A model generated the notes under the pieces. That model did no database searches and was not told the DNA's origin. It worked only from the letters and a program-made list of their open reading frames with translations. A program made the translations under genes and the position numbers. From a bacterium (GTDB lineage Bacteria > Joyebacterota > Joyebacteria > Joyebacterales > Joyebacteraceae), in the NCBI GenBank assembly GCA_029990205.1, contig JAPEKQ010000008.1, positions 1 to 64,000 on the forward strand: DNA of 64,000 nt. Direction: 5' to 3'. Numbering within the stretch: the first letter of the stretch is position 1; every line of letters begins with the position of its first letter. Positions 11,601 through 18,713 of the stretch are shown here, in pieces.

Positions 11601-11849
11601 CGCGATGAGAACTGCCTCGGCGAGACCGAACCTGAGCGCGATGCCGAACGGTGCGGGCCATCCGCCGGTCGTCACGGTGAGCATCGCGCCGTTGCCGAGC
11701 GCGGGAAGCCACGCAACGACCGCCGCAAGCACGAATGCGAACGTCAGGCCGGCGAGACCGCGCGCCGCGCGGTCGCCCATCCTCCGGACGAGAGGAAGCA
11801 GGAAGGCCGCGCCGAGCGGCACGGCTATGAAGAGGACCGGGTTCACCAC
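8661..11849 (-). CDS. Fused double antiporter subunit (MrpD/MbxH + MrpD/MbxH'-like)
   Basis: 1062 aa, about twice one antiporter-like subunit (NuoL/M/N, MrpA/D). Module 1 (about 1-500) has the key TM5 Glu in FVFLEIVSIATY (E139), TM7 Lys in LVELKVFPLNGPAIDLYDG (K227), and NHTLAKAG (K342). Module 2 (about 520-1000) repeats this: GWELMTWTSYLL (E580), FAVKAASAGAHVWAPDAYTE (K654) and NHMIIKLLLF (K779). An extra C-terminal stretch ends with a hydrophobic segment after residue 1000. Each module should form a proton or sodium half-channel. Start is GTG 11849, overlapping the MrpC-like stop (TGGTGA). The frame is open throughout with no sign of a frameshift. Confidence 0.93.
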   Translation of the reverse strand: MVNPVLFIAVPLGAAFLLPLVRRMGDRAARGLAGLTFAFVLAAVVAWLPALGNGAMLTVTTGGWPAPFGIALRFGLAEAVLIALSAAAALGSFGAVSSRAGRDATSGGVRGLVIVLLMVVGANGLIMTRDLFNTFVFLEIVSIATYALAATGDESRGLEAGFKYMFLGAVASAFILIGIAMLYRLTGTLSIDGIAESLMVGGAGAVPMFALGVVLLFLFAGFLVELKVFPLNGPAIDLYDGVSPAVMALTVATALNASVYAFWKLMPIFRAVDLTLVLMVIGGATFVLANLFALRQSRVRRMLGYSTSAQLGLIVMLMPLAHSGDVSATAVGLLLVNHTLAKAGLLWFAGSVGKQTLVEWKGVLAGSPAARLSLAALVLAIVGMPPFPGFWGKWDALVALSRGPHAWWIIPVLAGSLLEFIYYFRWLRLAHVPAEDAETKLEPTGSLVPAHAFGIIVLGAGLALSSRLVTSSTDAVLTLAGAGLVLLIAGQLPGRLLQFLSLAAVAASGWMLHQAGSLAPTSITGFFMLIVLFGAFTVVLAGIGTPPDRKRYHGLFLLLVASLVLLVDARGPLGFFAGWELMTWTSYLLVAQGQRGGRPAFRYMLFSGAAGFLVLGGILVALGAGVTTIGDFAHLAGPAALWTAILLGAGFAVKAASAGAHVWAPDAYTESPDLFSAFLSGVLSKMPLFGIVLFGTRLVAGADPALIGGTYGPGYALGWLGAITAIGMTLLAALQEDAKRLLAYSSVGQIGYAVVGFALLTPLGWTAALYHTVNHMIIKLLLFLAIAAVINRTGTRRMHEMGGLIKKMPAQYIAVLIGIIALSGVPPLSGFAGKWLIYNALIEKEWYFIAGVLMFASVIAFLYLFRLINTIFLGQLKPRHREVREAPAVFVVAQALLVFAIMGLSMFPDALLRVTTAMTAPFFGAAGVELAADGSVLVSLGYLNAFGVMAMVMGLFAVFFAWVLFLGPKTTKVGQLDIVMAAEEPPAPEEIHYAYDFYRPYKRAFAPVLRVSVERGWSRFAAVLSAVAEYGRRFYTGDAQTYLLYAVVFLGIAAVAVLSRLG

Positions 11850-12223
11850 TTGAGATCCCTTAGTTCGCGGACGTCGAGCGTTCCCGCGCGGTCGTGGAGA
11901 CGCACGATGTACGTGAGCATGAGCGCCGTCACACCGACACCGATGACGATGGCGGTGAGGACGAGCGCCTGCGGTATCGGATCGACCACGGCGGTCGCGT
12001 CGACCGCGAGCGTCGTGGCGTCGGACAGAAGAGCAGGGTCATCGATGATCGGCGCGGTGCGGCCGGTGAGCGTTCCGATGCTCGCGATGATGAGATGCAC
12101 GCCCGTGTCGACGATCGAGAAGCCGAGCACCATCCTCAGGAGATTCCGTCTGAGGAGCGCGCACGCGAGCCCCGTGAGCACGAGCGCGAAACCGGCGCCG
12201 AGGTAGAGCGTTCCCGCGTTCAT
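11843..12223 (-). CDS. mrpC: MrpC / NuoK-like subunit
   Basis: 126-aa, three-helix membrane subunit. LLRMVLGFSIVDTGVHLIIASIG is the conserved TM segment of MrpC/NuoK/MbhG, and DPIPQALVLTAIVIGVGVTALML is the diagnostic second block (DPLPQALVLTAIVI in most MrpC). Start ATG 12223 overlaps the upstream subunit's stop by 4 nt (ATGA); the longer open frame upstream is antisense-like Arg-rich sequence. The insertion between the two blocks (TGRTAPIIDDPALLSDATTL) matches MrpC rather than NuoK. It probably contributes to the ion channel beside the double antiporter subunit. Confidence 0.93.
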   Translation of the reverse strand: MNAGTLYLGAGFALVLTGLACALLRRNLLRMVLGFSIVDTGVHLIIASIGTLTGRTAPIIDDPALLSDATTLAVDATAVVDPIPQALVLTAIVIGVGVTALMLTYIVRLHDRAGTLDVRELRDLKW

Positions 12224-13005
12224 CGGCGCCCTCCCTTCTTCCGGTTCTTGCCGCCCCGCGTCCTCCCCCCACGCCGGCCTCCGCCCGAACGCGCGGCGCC
12301 GTGTCCCGCCGCGACCGCCTCGCCACGCATCATCACGTCGAGGAGCGCGGCAAGCTCGGAACCGACCTTCAGACCGATGAGGGTGTAGATCACGGGAATG
12401 ATGCCGGCCGAGAGAAGCCTGTTCCACTCGCCGAGGGGGAGCACGCCCCTGTTGGCGAGGAACGAACCGGCGACCCAGAGACCCGCGAGACCCGCGACGA
12501 TGAACGCGAATCCGGAGAGCGACTCCAGCCAGGCCATGAGCCCGTGCGGGAGTTCGCGCTCCCGGTCCGCGAGCAGCAGCAACAGCACGCCCGACGCGAC
12601 CACGGCCCCGCCCTGGAAGCCGCCGCCCGGCGTCAGATGACCGTGCACGAAGATGTAGACTCCGAAGAGCATGATCGGCGCGACGAGCAGGCGCGCGCCG
12701 GTCTGAACGATCTCACTGGCCCTCGACGCCCTCGCGTCGACGGGCTTCCTCTCGCGTCTGCGAAGCACGAACGCTGCGCCCGTGACCGACAGGAAGAGAA
12801 CGGTCACCTCGCCGAGCGTATCAAGACCGCGGTAGTTCACGACGACCGACGTCACGAGGTTCGCGGCGCGGTTCTCAGCGATACCTCGCTCGACGTAGTG
12901 CCGGCTCACGGTCCCGAGTTCATTCGGTGTCCCGAGCCGGAGAAGCACGAGGAAGAGACCGGCGACTGCGACCAGCGCAATGAGGGTGACGACCTTTCGT
13001 GTCAT
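12220..13005 (-). CDS. MrpB-like (MbhE/F, MbxF-type) subunit
   Basis: 261-aa membrane subunit. It has an N-terminal helix after MTRKVVTLIAL, then RAANLVTSVVVNYRGLDTLGEVTVLF, the conserved block of MbhE and of the MrpA C-terminus. The MrpB domain follows with VAPIMLFGVYIFVHGHLTPGGGFQGGAVVASG (HGHLTPGGGFQGG is diagnostic). The two Mbh subunits E and F are thus fused, as in Mbx. A C-terminal tail of about 35 residues is Gly/Arg/Lys-rich and basic. ATG 13005 overlaps the preceding stop by 4 nt. Confidence 0.92.
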   Translation of the reverse strand: MTRKVVTLIALVAVAGLFLVLLRLGTPNELGTVSRHYVERGIAENRAANLVTSVVVNYRGLDTLGEVTVLFLSVTGAAFVLRRRERKPVDARASRASEIVQTGARLLVAPIMLFGVYIFVHGHLTPGGGFQGGAVVASGVLLLLLADRERELPHGLMAWLESLSGFAFIVAGLAGLWVAGSFLANRGVLPLGEWNRLLSAGIIPVIYTLIGLKVGSELAALLDVMMRGEAVAAGHGAARSGGGRRGGRTRGGKNRKKGGRR

Positions 13006-13238
13006 CGGTCCTCCCCCGTTCGTCTGAGCGCGATGAGGAAGATCACGGTCGTGAGCGCGGCGCCGATGGCGGCCTCGGTCATGGCAACATCGGGCGCACC
13101 CATCCGGAGAAACAGATACGAGACCAGGAGGCTGACGACGCCGACCATGATGACGGCCGACACGAGGTTCTTCACCGCGGTGGCCGTCACGGCGACGACG
13201 ATCATCAGAAGGCAGACGAGTGCGTCGAGCCAGATCAT
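13002..13238 (-). CDS. MbhD/MrpA C-terminal-like small membrane subunit (DUF4040)
   Basis: 78-aa, two to three helix protein. The block AVKNLVSAVIMVGVVSLLVSYLFLRMGAPDVAMTEAAIGAAL matches the hydrogenase subunit D / MrpA C-terminal family, in which GAPDVAxTEAAVG is near invariant. It overlaps the genes on both sides by 4 nt (ATGA), a sign of translational coupling. It probably packs with the MrpB-like subunit at the distal end of the membrane arm. Confidence 0.92.
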   Translation of the reverse strand: MIWLDALVCLLMIVVAVTATAVKNLVSAVIMVGVVSLLVSYLFLRMGAPDVAMTEAAIGAALTTVIFLIALRRTGEDR

Positions 13239-13567
13239 CGTGCCTCCCTGTCGTGATCAAGCGCGTCCTTGACGGAGCCCTTCGCGAGCGGGATGCCCGC
13301 CGCGTGAGCGGCACGCGCGAGCGCGTGTGATGAGATGGGGTTCGTCACGAGGACGAAGACCGCGATCAGAAGGATCTTCGGGAGCCACGAGGGCATCAGG
13401 ATGCCGAGTCCGGTGAGCGTGAGGAGGTTCCCGAGCGTGGTCGCCTTCGTGCCGGCCTGCATCCGGTTGTAGAGATCGGGCATCCGCGCAACGCCGATCG
13501 CGCCGAGGAGCAGGAACACGCTTCCGGCCAGCGTTACGAGTGCGCCTATGACATCCCATGCGACCAC
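13235..13567 (-). CDS. mrpG: MrpG / MnhG antiporter subunit
   Basis: 110-aa, three-helix subunit. VFLLLGAIGVARMPDLYNRMQAGTKATTLG carries the MnhG/PhaG family signature (GxxRFPDxYxRxHAxTKATTLG). LTNPISSHALARAAH matches the conserved third-helix end (TxPVxAHxIARAAY). Spacing is 54 nt after the MrpF-like gene and a 4-nt overlap into the next gene. In Mrp antiporters subunits E, F and G form a unit at the end of the complex. Confidence 0.94.
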   Translation of the reverse strand: MVAWDVIGALVTLAGSVFLLLGAIGVARMPDLYNRMQAGTKATTLGNLLTLTGLGILMPSWLPKILLIAVFVLVTNPISSHALARAAHAAGIPLAKGSVKDALDHDREAR

Positions 13568-13621
13568 TCGGACTCTCCCGTGCAGCGGCGCCGCCTGCTG
13601 CCTCCGGCGGCAATGCCCGAC

Positions 13622-13882
13622 CTAGATCCCCCGGTCGAAGTACCGCGCGAGCGACATTACACCGAGGAACGACAGCACTCCGTAGACCAGCGCGACGTCG
13701 AGATAGATCTTCCTGCCGCTGAAGACGGCGAGCGCCACCATCCCCGGGACGAACACGAGCGTCATGACGTCGAGCGCCACGGCCCGGTCCGCCGCCGTCG
13801 GCCCGCGGAGGAGCCTCAGAACGGCGAGGAGGACGGCGCCGGCGGCCAACACCAGCGCGATGAGAAGGATGGTATCAGCCAA
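13622..13882 (-). CDS. mrpF: MrpF / MnhF antiporter subunit
   Basis: 86-aa, three-helix subunit. LLRGPTAADRAVALDVMTLV is the family signature (RGPtxxDRvvAlDxl). No ATG fits; the best start is TTG 13882 inside the end of the MrpE-like gene (ATCTTTGGCTGA), overlapping its stop by 8 nt, which gives LADTILLIALVLAAG as the first helix. The longer frame upstream reads as antisense of mrpE. The family is involved in ion or bile-salt efflux as part of Mrp complexes. Confidence 0.88.
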   Translation of the reverse strand: MADTILLIALVLAAGAVLLAVLRLLRGPTAADRAVALDVMTLVFVPGMVALAVFSGRKIYLDVALVYGVLSFLGVMSLARYFDRGI

Positions 13883-14366
13883 AGATCCTCTCCAGGTAAC
13901 GCTCGAACCCGCGCACGATGCGCTCGGAAGCCTCTTCGATCCCGTCGGCCTCGACATCGATCCAATGGATATAGAGCTCGCGCCCGGAGGTCTCAACGGT
14001 GAGCGTTCCGGGTGTGAGCGTGATGGAACTGGTCAGGAAGAGTCGGCCCAGCGGGCTCTCGAGGTTGGTGCGGACCTTCACGATACCCGGACGGATGGGA
14101 AGCGCCGGGTTGACGACGCGGCGTGCGACGTCGATGTTGGCCGCGATGATGGCCCTGAGAAGATAGGGAATGTAGGCGAGAGACCAGGCCACCCGGCGGA
14201 GGATGGAACCCGGGCAACCGGTGACCGAGTGCACGGCGCTCCGGGCGACGGAGGCGACGACAAGCGAGACCACGAGGCCGGTGGCGACCTCCTGCGGATC
14301 GAGACTCCAGGTCAGAGTGAGCCACAGCGCGAGAAGCCCCGCGCTCAGGCAGATGAAGGGTCTCAG
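13875..14366 (-). CDS. mrpE: MrpE / MnhE antiporter subunit
   Basis: About 163-aa protein, two helices plus a cytoplasmic domain. Evidence: YIPYLLRAIIAANIDVARRVVNP and TSSITLTPGTLTVETSGRELYIHWID, the conserved MnhE block (ansITLTPGTltvd...lyvH.ld). The start is uncertain. CTG 14366 lies 4 nt after GAGGAGAG and just beyond the btpA stop; GTG 14420 or ATG 14450 would overlap btpA by up to 65 nt. This is the first gene of the complex operon (MbxA position). Confidence 0.85.
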   Translation of the reverse strand: MRPFICLSAGLLALWLTLTWSLDPQEVATGLVVSLVVASVARSAVHSVTGCPGSILRRVAWSLAYIPYLLRAIIAANIDVARRVVNPALPIRPGIVKVRTNLESPLGRLFLTSSITLTPGTLTVETSGRELYIHWIDVEADGIEEASERIVRGFERYLERIFG

Positions 14367-14385
14367 GGATCTCTCCTCGTCAGGC

Positions 14386-15183
14386 CTAACGTCCGGCTGC
14401 TCGAACGATCGCGGCCACACGTTCCGGGTCGACAGGGTGAGCGGCCTCACCGCCGACCATCGCCGCGCTTCCGATTATGATGCCTGATGCCACCCCCAGG
14501 ATTCCGGGAATCGTCTCGACGGTCGCTCCGCTGCCGACGAGCACAGGAGTCTCGGGGAGTACGGCGCGCACGCGTGCAGCGTCGTCGATCGACGCCGGAG
14601 CGCCCGTCCCCTCGCCGGTCACGATCAGCGCGGTGGCTCCGCCTCTCTGGACGGCGTCCAGCGCCTCCCGCTCCAGCGTCGTGTTGCCCAGCGGCGCCGC
14701 ATGTTTGACGAACACGTCGGCGAAGACGACCAGGTCGGGCGCCGACTCGCGGATGGAGCGGAGCGTCTCCCTCGCCTCGCTCTGGACGATGCCCTGGTCG
14801 GTCACGGCGGCGCCGGTGTGGACGTTCACCCGGATGAACCGGGCGCCCACGGTCGCCGCCACGGCCACGGCTGACAGCGCGTCGTTCCGGAGCACGTTGA
14901 TACCCAGCGGCAGACTGACGCGGTCCGCTATGCGCGCCGCGACCGCTGCGAGCCCCGCGACGGCCCCACGGCCGGCGAAATCGCGCGCGAAGGGGATGTC
15001 ACAGTAGTTCTCTATAATGAGGGCATCGAACCCGGCGCGCTCGTACGCCTCGGCATCCGCCACGGCGCGTTCAACCACCGGACCCATGTCGCCGCCCCAC
15101 CCGGGACTCCCGGGCAGAGGGAGAACGTGGGTCACGCCGATGAGCGCGGGTTCGCGTCCAAGTAGCTGCTGCATGCTGGGCAT
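14386..15183 (-). CDS. BtpA/SgcQ-family TIM-barrel protein
   Basis: 265-aa protein. Shared family features: IGVTHVLPLPGSPGWGG at the N-terminus, DALIIENYCDIPFA, INVLRNDALSAVAVA, and FIRVNVHTGAAVTDQGI. The C-terminal phosphate-binding-like VGSGATVETIPGIL and GIIIGSAAMVGG resemble TIM-barrel phosphate sites. BtpA was named for a role in photosystem I accumulation in cyanobacteria; elsewhere (SgcQ) it is thought to act in sugar metabolism, and its reaction is not settled. ATG 15183 follows GGGAGAG. It lies 19 nt before the MrpE-like start, so may be in the same transcript, but a functional link is not evident. Confidence 0.88.
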   Translation of the reverse strand: MPSMQQLLGREPALIGVTHVLPLPGSPGWGGDMGPVVERAVADAEAYERAGFDALIIENYCDIPFARDFAGRGAVAGLAAVAARIADRVSLPLGINVLRNDALSAVAVAATVGARFIRVNVHTGAAVTDQGIVQSEARETLRSIRESAPDLVVFADVFVKHAAPLGNTTLEREALDAVQRGGATALIVTGEGTGAPASIDDAARVRAVLPETPVLVGSGATVETIPGILGVASGIIIGSAAMVGGEAAHPVDPERVAAIVRAAGR

Positions 15184-15314
15184 GATCTCTCCCGGATTGC
15201 CTGCCGGTCTCAACCGACGCGTTTCCTGAAGCACAGTGCGAACGCGGGCAGCCTCCCGGCCGCCCGCGTCGCTCGATGCTCGTATCTCATATCCCTCGTC
15301 ACGGGCGGCTCTGT

Positions 15315-16379
15315 CTATCGCGTCAGCGACGCGACCGTCTTCTTGTCGAGACGCTTCACCACCGCGACGAGCAGCTTCACCATCGCGTCGTAGTCCTTCC
15401 GGTGCAGCACGCCCACGTGACCGTGGATATAGCGGGTCGCAATGGCGAAGGTCAGACAGGGCACGCCCTCCCTGTTGAACTGGATCGTGCCGCTGTCCGT
15501 CCCGCCGCGCCTGAGCGCCGTCAGGACGTAGGGGATCTTGTTCTTCTCGGCGGTATCGATGACCAGGTCGCGGAGCTTGCGGCTCGGAATGGCGCTGCCG
15601 TCGTAGACCATGATCCCGACGCCGTCACCCAGGTTCTCGCCCGCACCGTCGCAGCCCGGCGTGTCTGTGGCGATGGTCACGTCGATGGCGAACGCCACGT
15701 CGGGGTCGACGCGGGCCGCGCTCGTCCGCGCGCCGCGCAGTCCGACCTCTTCCTGGACGGTGCCGACACCAAAGACCGTGTTCGGGTGCGTCTTGCCGAT
15801 CTTGTGGAGGACGTCGATCACGGCCGCCACGCCGATGCGGTCGTCCCACGCTTTCGCCGCGTAGGTCTGCTTGTTGCCGAGGATGGTGAAGTCCGAGATC
15901 GGAATGATCGGGTCACCGGGACGGACGCCGAGCTTCTTCTTGACGTCGAACTTGCCGGCCGCTCCCACATCGATGTACATGTCCTTGATGTCGAGGACCT
16001 TCTTGCGCTCGTCCGGCTCGAGCACGTGCGGCGCCTTCGACCCGATGACACCGACGTGATCACCCTTGCTCGTGCGGACCAGCACGCGCTGCGAGAGCGC
16101 GACGTGCCCCCACCACCCGCCGATCGGAAGGAACTTGATGAAGCCTTCCTTCGTGACCTTCTGGACCATGAACCCGACTTCGTCCATGTGTCCGGCGATC
16201 ATCACGCGCGGGCCGTCGGTCTTGCCGCGCTTCTCGGCTACGAGACTGCCCAGCTTGTCGTACGAGACGGTCGCCACGTCCTCGACGTAGCGAGCCATGA
16301 GGTCGGCAACCTCATCCTCGAAACCGGAGATGCCGTTCGCTTCGGTGAGCTCCTTGAACATCAGTTCTGTCTTGTCCAC
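15315..16379 (-). CDS. M42-family metallo-aminopeptidase
   Basis: 354-aa cytosolic peptidase of the FrvX/TET/glutamyl-aminopeptidase family, which forms large dodecameric shells and trims peptides. Metal and catalytic motifs: GHMDEVGF (His/Asp at about 64-66), AAKAWDDRIG (bridging Asp), GTVQEEVGLRGA (general-base Glu pair), FAIDVTIATDTPG (Asp), and the C-terminal YIHGHVGV (His). ALRRGGTDSGTIQFNREGVPCL is the usual substrate-pocket block. Unlike neighbours it has its own likely promoter at 16461-16489. Confidence 0.94.
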   Translation of the reverse strand: MDKTELMFKELTEANGISGFEDEVADLMARYVEDVATVSYDKLGSLVAEKRGKTDGPRVMIAGHMDEVGFMVQKVTKEGFIKFLPIGGWWGHVALSQRVLVRTSKGDHVGVIGSKAPHVLEPDERKKVLDIKDMYIDVGAAGKFDVKKKLGVRPGDPIIPISDFTILGNKQTYAAKAWDDRIGVAAVIDVLHKIGKTHPNTVFGVGTVQEEVGLRGARTSAARVDPDVAFAIDVTIATDTPGCDGAGENLGDGVGIMVYDGSAIPSRKLRDLVIDTAEKNKIPYVLTALRRGGTDSGTIQFNREGVPCLTFAIATRYIHGHVGVLHRKDYDAMVKLLVAVVKRLDKKTVASLTR

Positions 16380-16460
16380 AGGTCCTCTCCTTCGGAAGTC
16401 CGTGCACGATGCGGTCGCCGGGGGCGAACCGGGCGTCGCGTGATTGAATGGCGTCCAATG

Positions 16461-16489
16461 AGTCTAGAGGCGGAGACCCTCATCGTCAA
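16461..16489 (-). promoter_or_regulatory. Sigma-70-like promoter before the M42 peptidase gene
   Basis: Minus strand: TTGACG (16484-16489), 17-bp spacer, TAGACT (16461-16466), about 80 nt upstream of the peptidase ATG. It may also serve btpA and the respiratory operon, since I see no clear promoter between 14366 and 15315. Confidence 0.65.
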
Positions 16490-16606
16490 GGACGCGACGG
16501 GATGACGCACAGGGGCGGACATGGCAGGTGGAGGAGCCCTCACATTCATGACAGAAACTGAGAATGCGGCTGCATCCTGGTCGGCCGCTGTGGAGGGCCT
16601 TCCTCT

Positions 16607-16622
16607 GGAACACATATTGCAT
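16607..16622 (+). promoter_or_regulatory. Sigma-54 (-24/-12) promoter before the WlbA/WlbB-like pair
   Basis: TGGAACACATATTGCA has GG and GC separated by exactly 10 nt, with a perfect TTGCA -12 element and one mismatch in the -24 TGGCAC element. It lies about 140 nt upstream of the GTG at 16764, in the 384-bp divergent intergenic region (16380-16763), which otherwise holds only the leftward promoter. Two further sites of this type precede EPS-related genes in the window. Confidence 0.7.
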
Positions 16623-16763
16623 TTCTCTCAAGGGCGTTGCCTGTACGGGGAAAAGGCGTTAGAGTCTCACAATCGTGAATCGACATCACCGCGCCGTCGA
16701 CACGTGAGCCGACCCGTCAGGATCACTGATACCGCAACCAGCATGAAGGACGGGGGAACACTC

Positions 16764-17792
16764 GTGATCAGAACTGCCATCATCGGAACGGGCGCCTGGG
16801 GAAAGAACCTCTTCCGCAACTTCCTCACTATGAGTGAGAGCGAGCTTGTCACCTGCTGTGACGCGGACGGCGACAGGTGCAGCGGACTCCTGGCGGGTGT
16901 CCCCGAGGTCAAGAGCACGGTCGATCCCGAAGACATCTTCTCGGACCCGAGCATCGACGCGGTCATCATCGCGACGCCGGCTCCCTCACACTTCGACCTG
17001 GCGAAGCGCGCGATGGAGGCAGGCAAGGACGTCTTCGTCGAGAAGCCTATGACGCTCGCGCTCGCGGACGCCGAGGAGCTCGTGAGGATCTCGGACAAGC
17101 TCGAACGCGTCCTCATGGTCGGCCATCTGCTCGAGTACCACCCCGGTGTTCTGAAGATGAAGGAACTCCTCGACTCCGGAGAGCTCGGCGACCCGTACTA
17201 CCTCTACTCGGAACGCGTCAATCTCGGCAAGATCCGCAAGGACGAGAACGCGCTGTGGAGCTTCGCTCCGCACGACATTTCGATCATCCTCTATCTTCTC
17301 GACGAAGAGCCCATCGAGGTCGCGGCGCGTGGCGCCGCGTACATCCAGTCGGGGATCGAGGACGTCGTCTTCCTGTGGATGCGCTTCAGCGACGACCGCC
17401 TCGCGCAGATCCACGTGTCCTGGCTCGACCCGCACAAGGTCCGCCGGACGACACTCGTCGGCAGCAAGAAGATGGTCGTCTTCGACGACATGCAGGCCGG
17501 TGAGAAGGTCCGCGTCTACAACAAGGGCGTGAACGGAAACGGGAACGGCAACGGGAAGAACGGGAAGTTCGTCGGGTTCGACGAGGCGCTGTCGCTGAGG
17601 TTCGGCGAGGTGACCATCCCGGCCCTCCCGTCGGCGGAACCTCTCCGGCTCGAGTGCCAGCACTTCATCCAGTGCGTGGAGAACCGCACGAAGCCCCGCT
17701 CCGACGCCCGTGACGGGCTCCGTGTGGTACGGGTCCTCGACGCGGCACAGCGCTCGCTGGAGGCCGGCGGCAACGCCATCAAGCTGTCCTGA
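16764..17792 (+). CDS. Gfo/Idh/MocA-family sugar dehydrogenase (WlbA-like)
   Basis: 342-aa NAD(P)-dependent oxidoreductase. The Rossmann motif AIIGTGAWGKN is at the very N-terminus; VFVEKPMTLALADAEEL holds the catalytic-site Lys of EKP; GHLLEYHPGVLKMKELLDSG and WSFAPHDISIILYLL (conserved H of the active site) match WlbA/WbpB-type UDP-GlcNAcA 3-dehydrogenases and similar EPS enzymes. I prefer GTG 16764 (GGGGG 8 nt upstream) to ATG 16743, which lacks a Shine-Dalgarno. A short NGNGNGNGKNGK stretch (about 17530-17565) is low-complexity. It precedes the acyltransferase gene by 22 nt. Confidence 0.88.
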   Translation: MIRTAIIGTGAWGKNLFRNFLTMSESELVTCCDADGDRCSGLLAGVPEVKSTVDPEDIFSDPSIDAVIIATPAPSHFDLAKRAMEAGKDVFVEKPMTLALADAEELVRISDKLERVLMVGHLLEYHPGVLKMKELLDSGELGDPYYLYSERVNLGKIRKDENALWSFAPHDISIILYLLDEEPIEVAARGAAYIQSGIEDVVFLWMRFSDDRLAQIHVSWLDPHKVRRTTLVGSKKMVVFDDMQAGEKVRVYNKGVNGNGNGNGKNGKFVGFDEALSLRFGEVTIPALPSAEPLRLECQHFIQCVENRTKPRSDARDGLRVVRVLDAAQRSLEAGGNAIKLS

Positions 17793-17814
17793 CCCCCGCT
17801 GATATCCTGAAGGG

Positions 17815-18579
17815 ATGGACCCCATGGAGAGGTTCGTGCACGAGTCCGCCTCGGTTGGCGAGGGGACGACACTCGGATACTTCACGGTCGTCGAGGCCGA
17901 CGTCACCATCGGCGCCGGCTGCGAGATCGGCAGCAACGTGGTCATCCATCGGGGGACGGTCATCGGCGACCACGTCCGGATCGACGACAACACCGTCATC
18001 GGCAAGCTTCCGATGAAGGCCGCGCTCTCGGCGACGACCGATGGAAGCACCGTCCCGCCGGCCGTCATCGCGGATGAGAGTCTCATCGGCGCGTGCGTCA
18101 TCATCTACGCGGGGTGCGAGCTCGGCCGCCGCGTTCTCGTCGCCGACCTCGCATCCATCCGCGAGAACGTCACCATCGGCGAGTACACGATCGTCGGCCG
18201 GGGCGTCACCGTGGAGAACTACTGCAAGGTCGGACGCCGCTGCAAGCTCGAGAGTGAGTGCTACATCACGGCGTACTCGGAGCTCGCCGACCGCGTGTTC
18301 GTGGCGCCCGGCGTCGTCACCTCGAACGACAACTACATCGGACGCACCGAGGAGCGTTTCAAGCACTTCAAGGGCGTCACTGTGGAGAGGGGCGGGAGGA
18401 TCGCCGCCGGCTCCGTCATCCTGCCGGGCAAGACGATCGGGGCCGACGCCGTCGTCGGCGCGGGCTCCGTGGTCACACACGATGCGCCGGCGCGTAGAGT
18501 CGTCGTCGGCTCCCCGGCGGAAGAGCTCAGGGACGTCCCCGAGGATCAACTCCTCGAGAACCAGGGCTGGGACGACTGA
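17815..18579 (+). CDS. Left-handed beta-helix acyltransferase (WlbB/WbpD-like)
   Basis: 254-aa hexapeptide-repeat enzyme. Repeats such as VTIGAGCEIGSNVVIHRGTVIG, VTIGEYTIVGRGVTVENYCKVG and IAAGSVILPGKTIGADAVVGAGSVVT build the left-handed beta-helix. The chain ends VVGSPAEELRDVPEDQLL like WlbB N-acetyltransferases, which acetylate a 3-amino sugar nucleotide. With the WlbA-like gene it suggests synthesis of a 2,3-diacetamido sugar, but no WlbC/WbpE aminotransferase was found in the window. The start ATG 17815 may be replaced by ATG 17824. Confidence 0.85.
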   Translation: MDPMERFVHESASVGEGTTLGYFTVVEADVTIGAGCEIGSNVVIHRGTVIGDHVRIDDNTVIGKLPMKAALSATTDGSTVPPAVIADESLIGACVIIYAGCELGRRVLVADLASIRENVTIGEYTIVGRGVTVENYCKVGRRCKLESECYITAYSELADRVFVAPGVVTSNDNYIGRTEERFKHFKGVTVERGGRIAAGSVILPGKTIGADAVVGAGSVVTHDAPARRVVVGSPAEELRDVPEDQLLENQGWDD

Positions 18580-18656
18580 GAACCGACAGCCGACCGCCCT
18601 TCGCGCGGTGGACGTGCGAGTACCAGCCAGGCGCCACGCATCAGTCAGACACACGA

Positions 18657-18686
18657 AACGGGGCAGGGAGAGATCCCTGCCCCGTT
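18657..18686. terminator. Bidirectional intrinsic terminator between convergent genes
   Basis: Perfect 13-bp stem AACGGGGCAGGGA / TCCCTGCCCCGTT with a GAGA loop, followed on the plus strand by CTTCT. It sits between the ends of the plus-strand acyltransferase gene (18579) and the minus-strand PEP-CTERM gene (18714), so it can stop transcription from both sides. Confidence 0.88.
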
Positions 18687-18713
18687 CTTCTGGCTCTCGA
18701 GTTGCCCCGCTGA

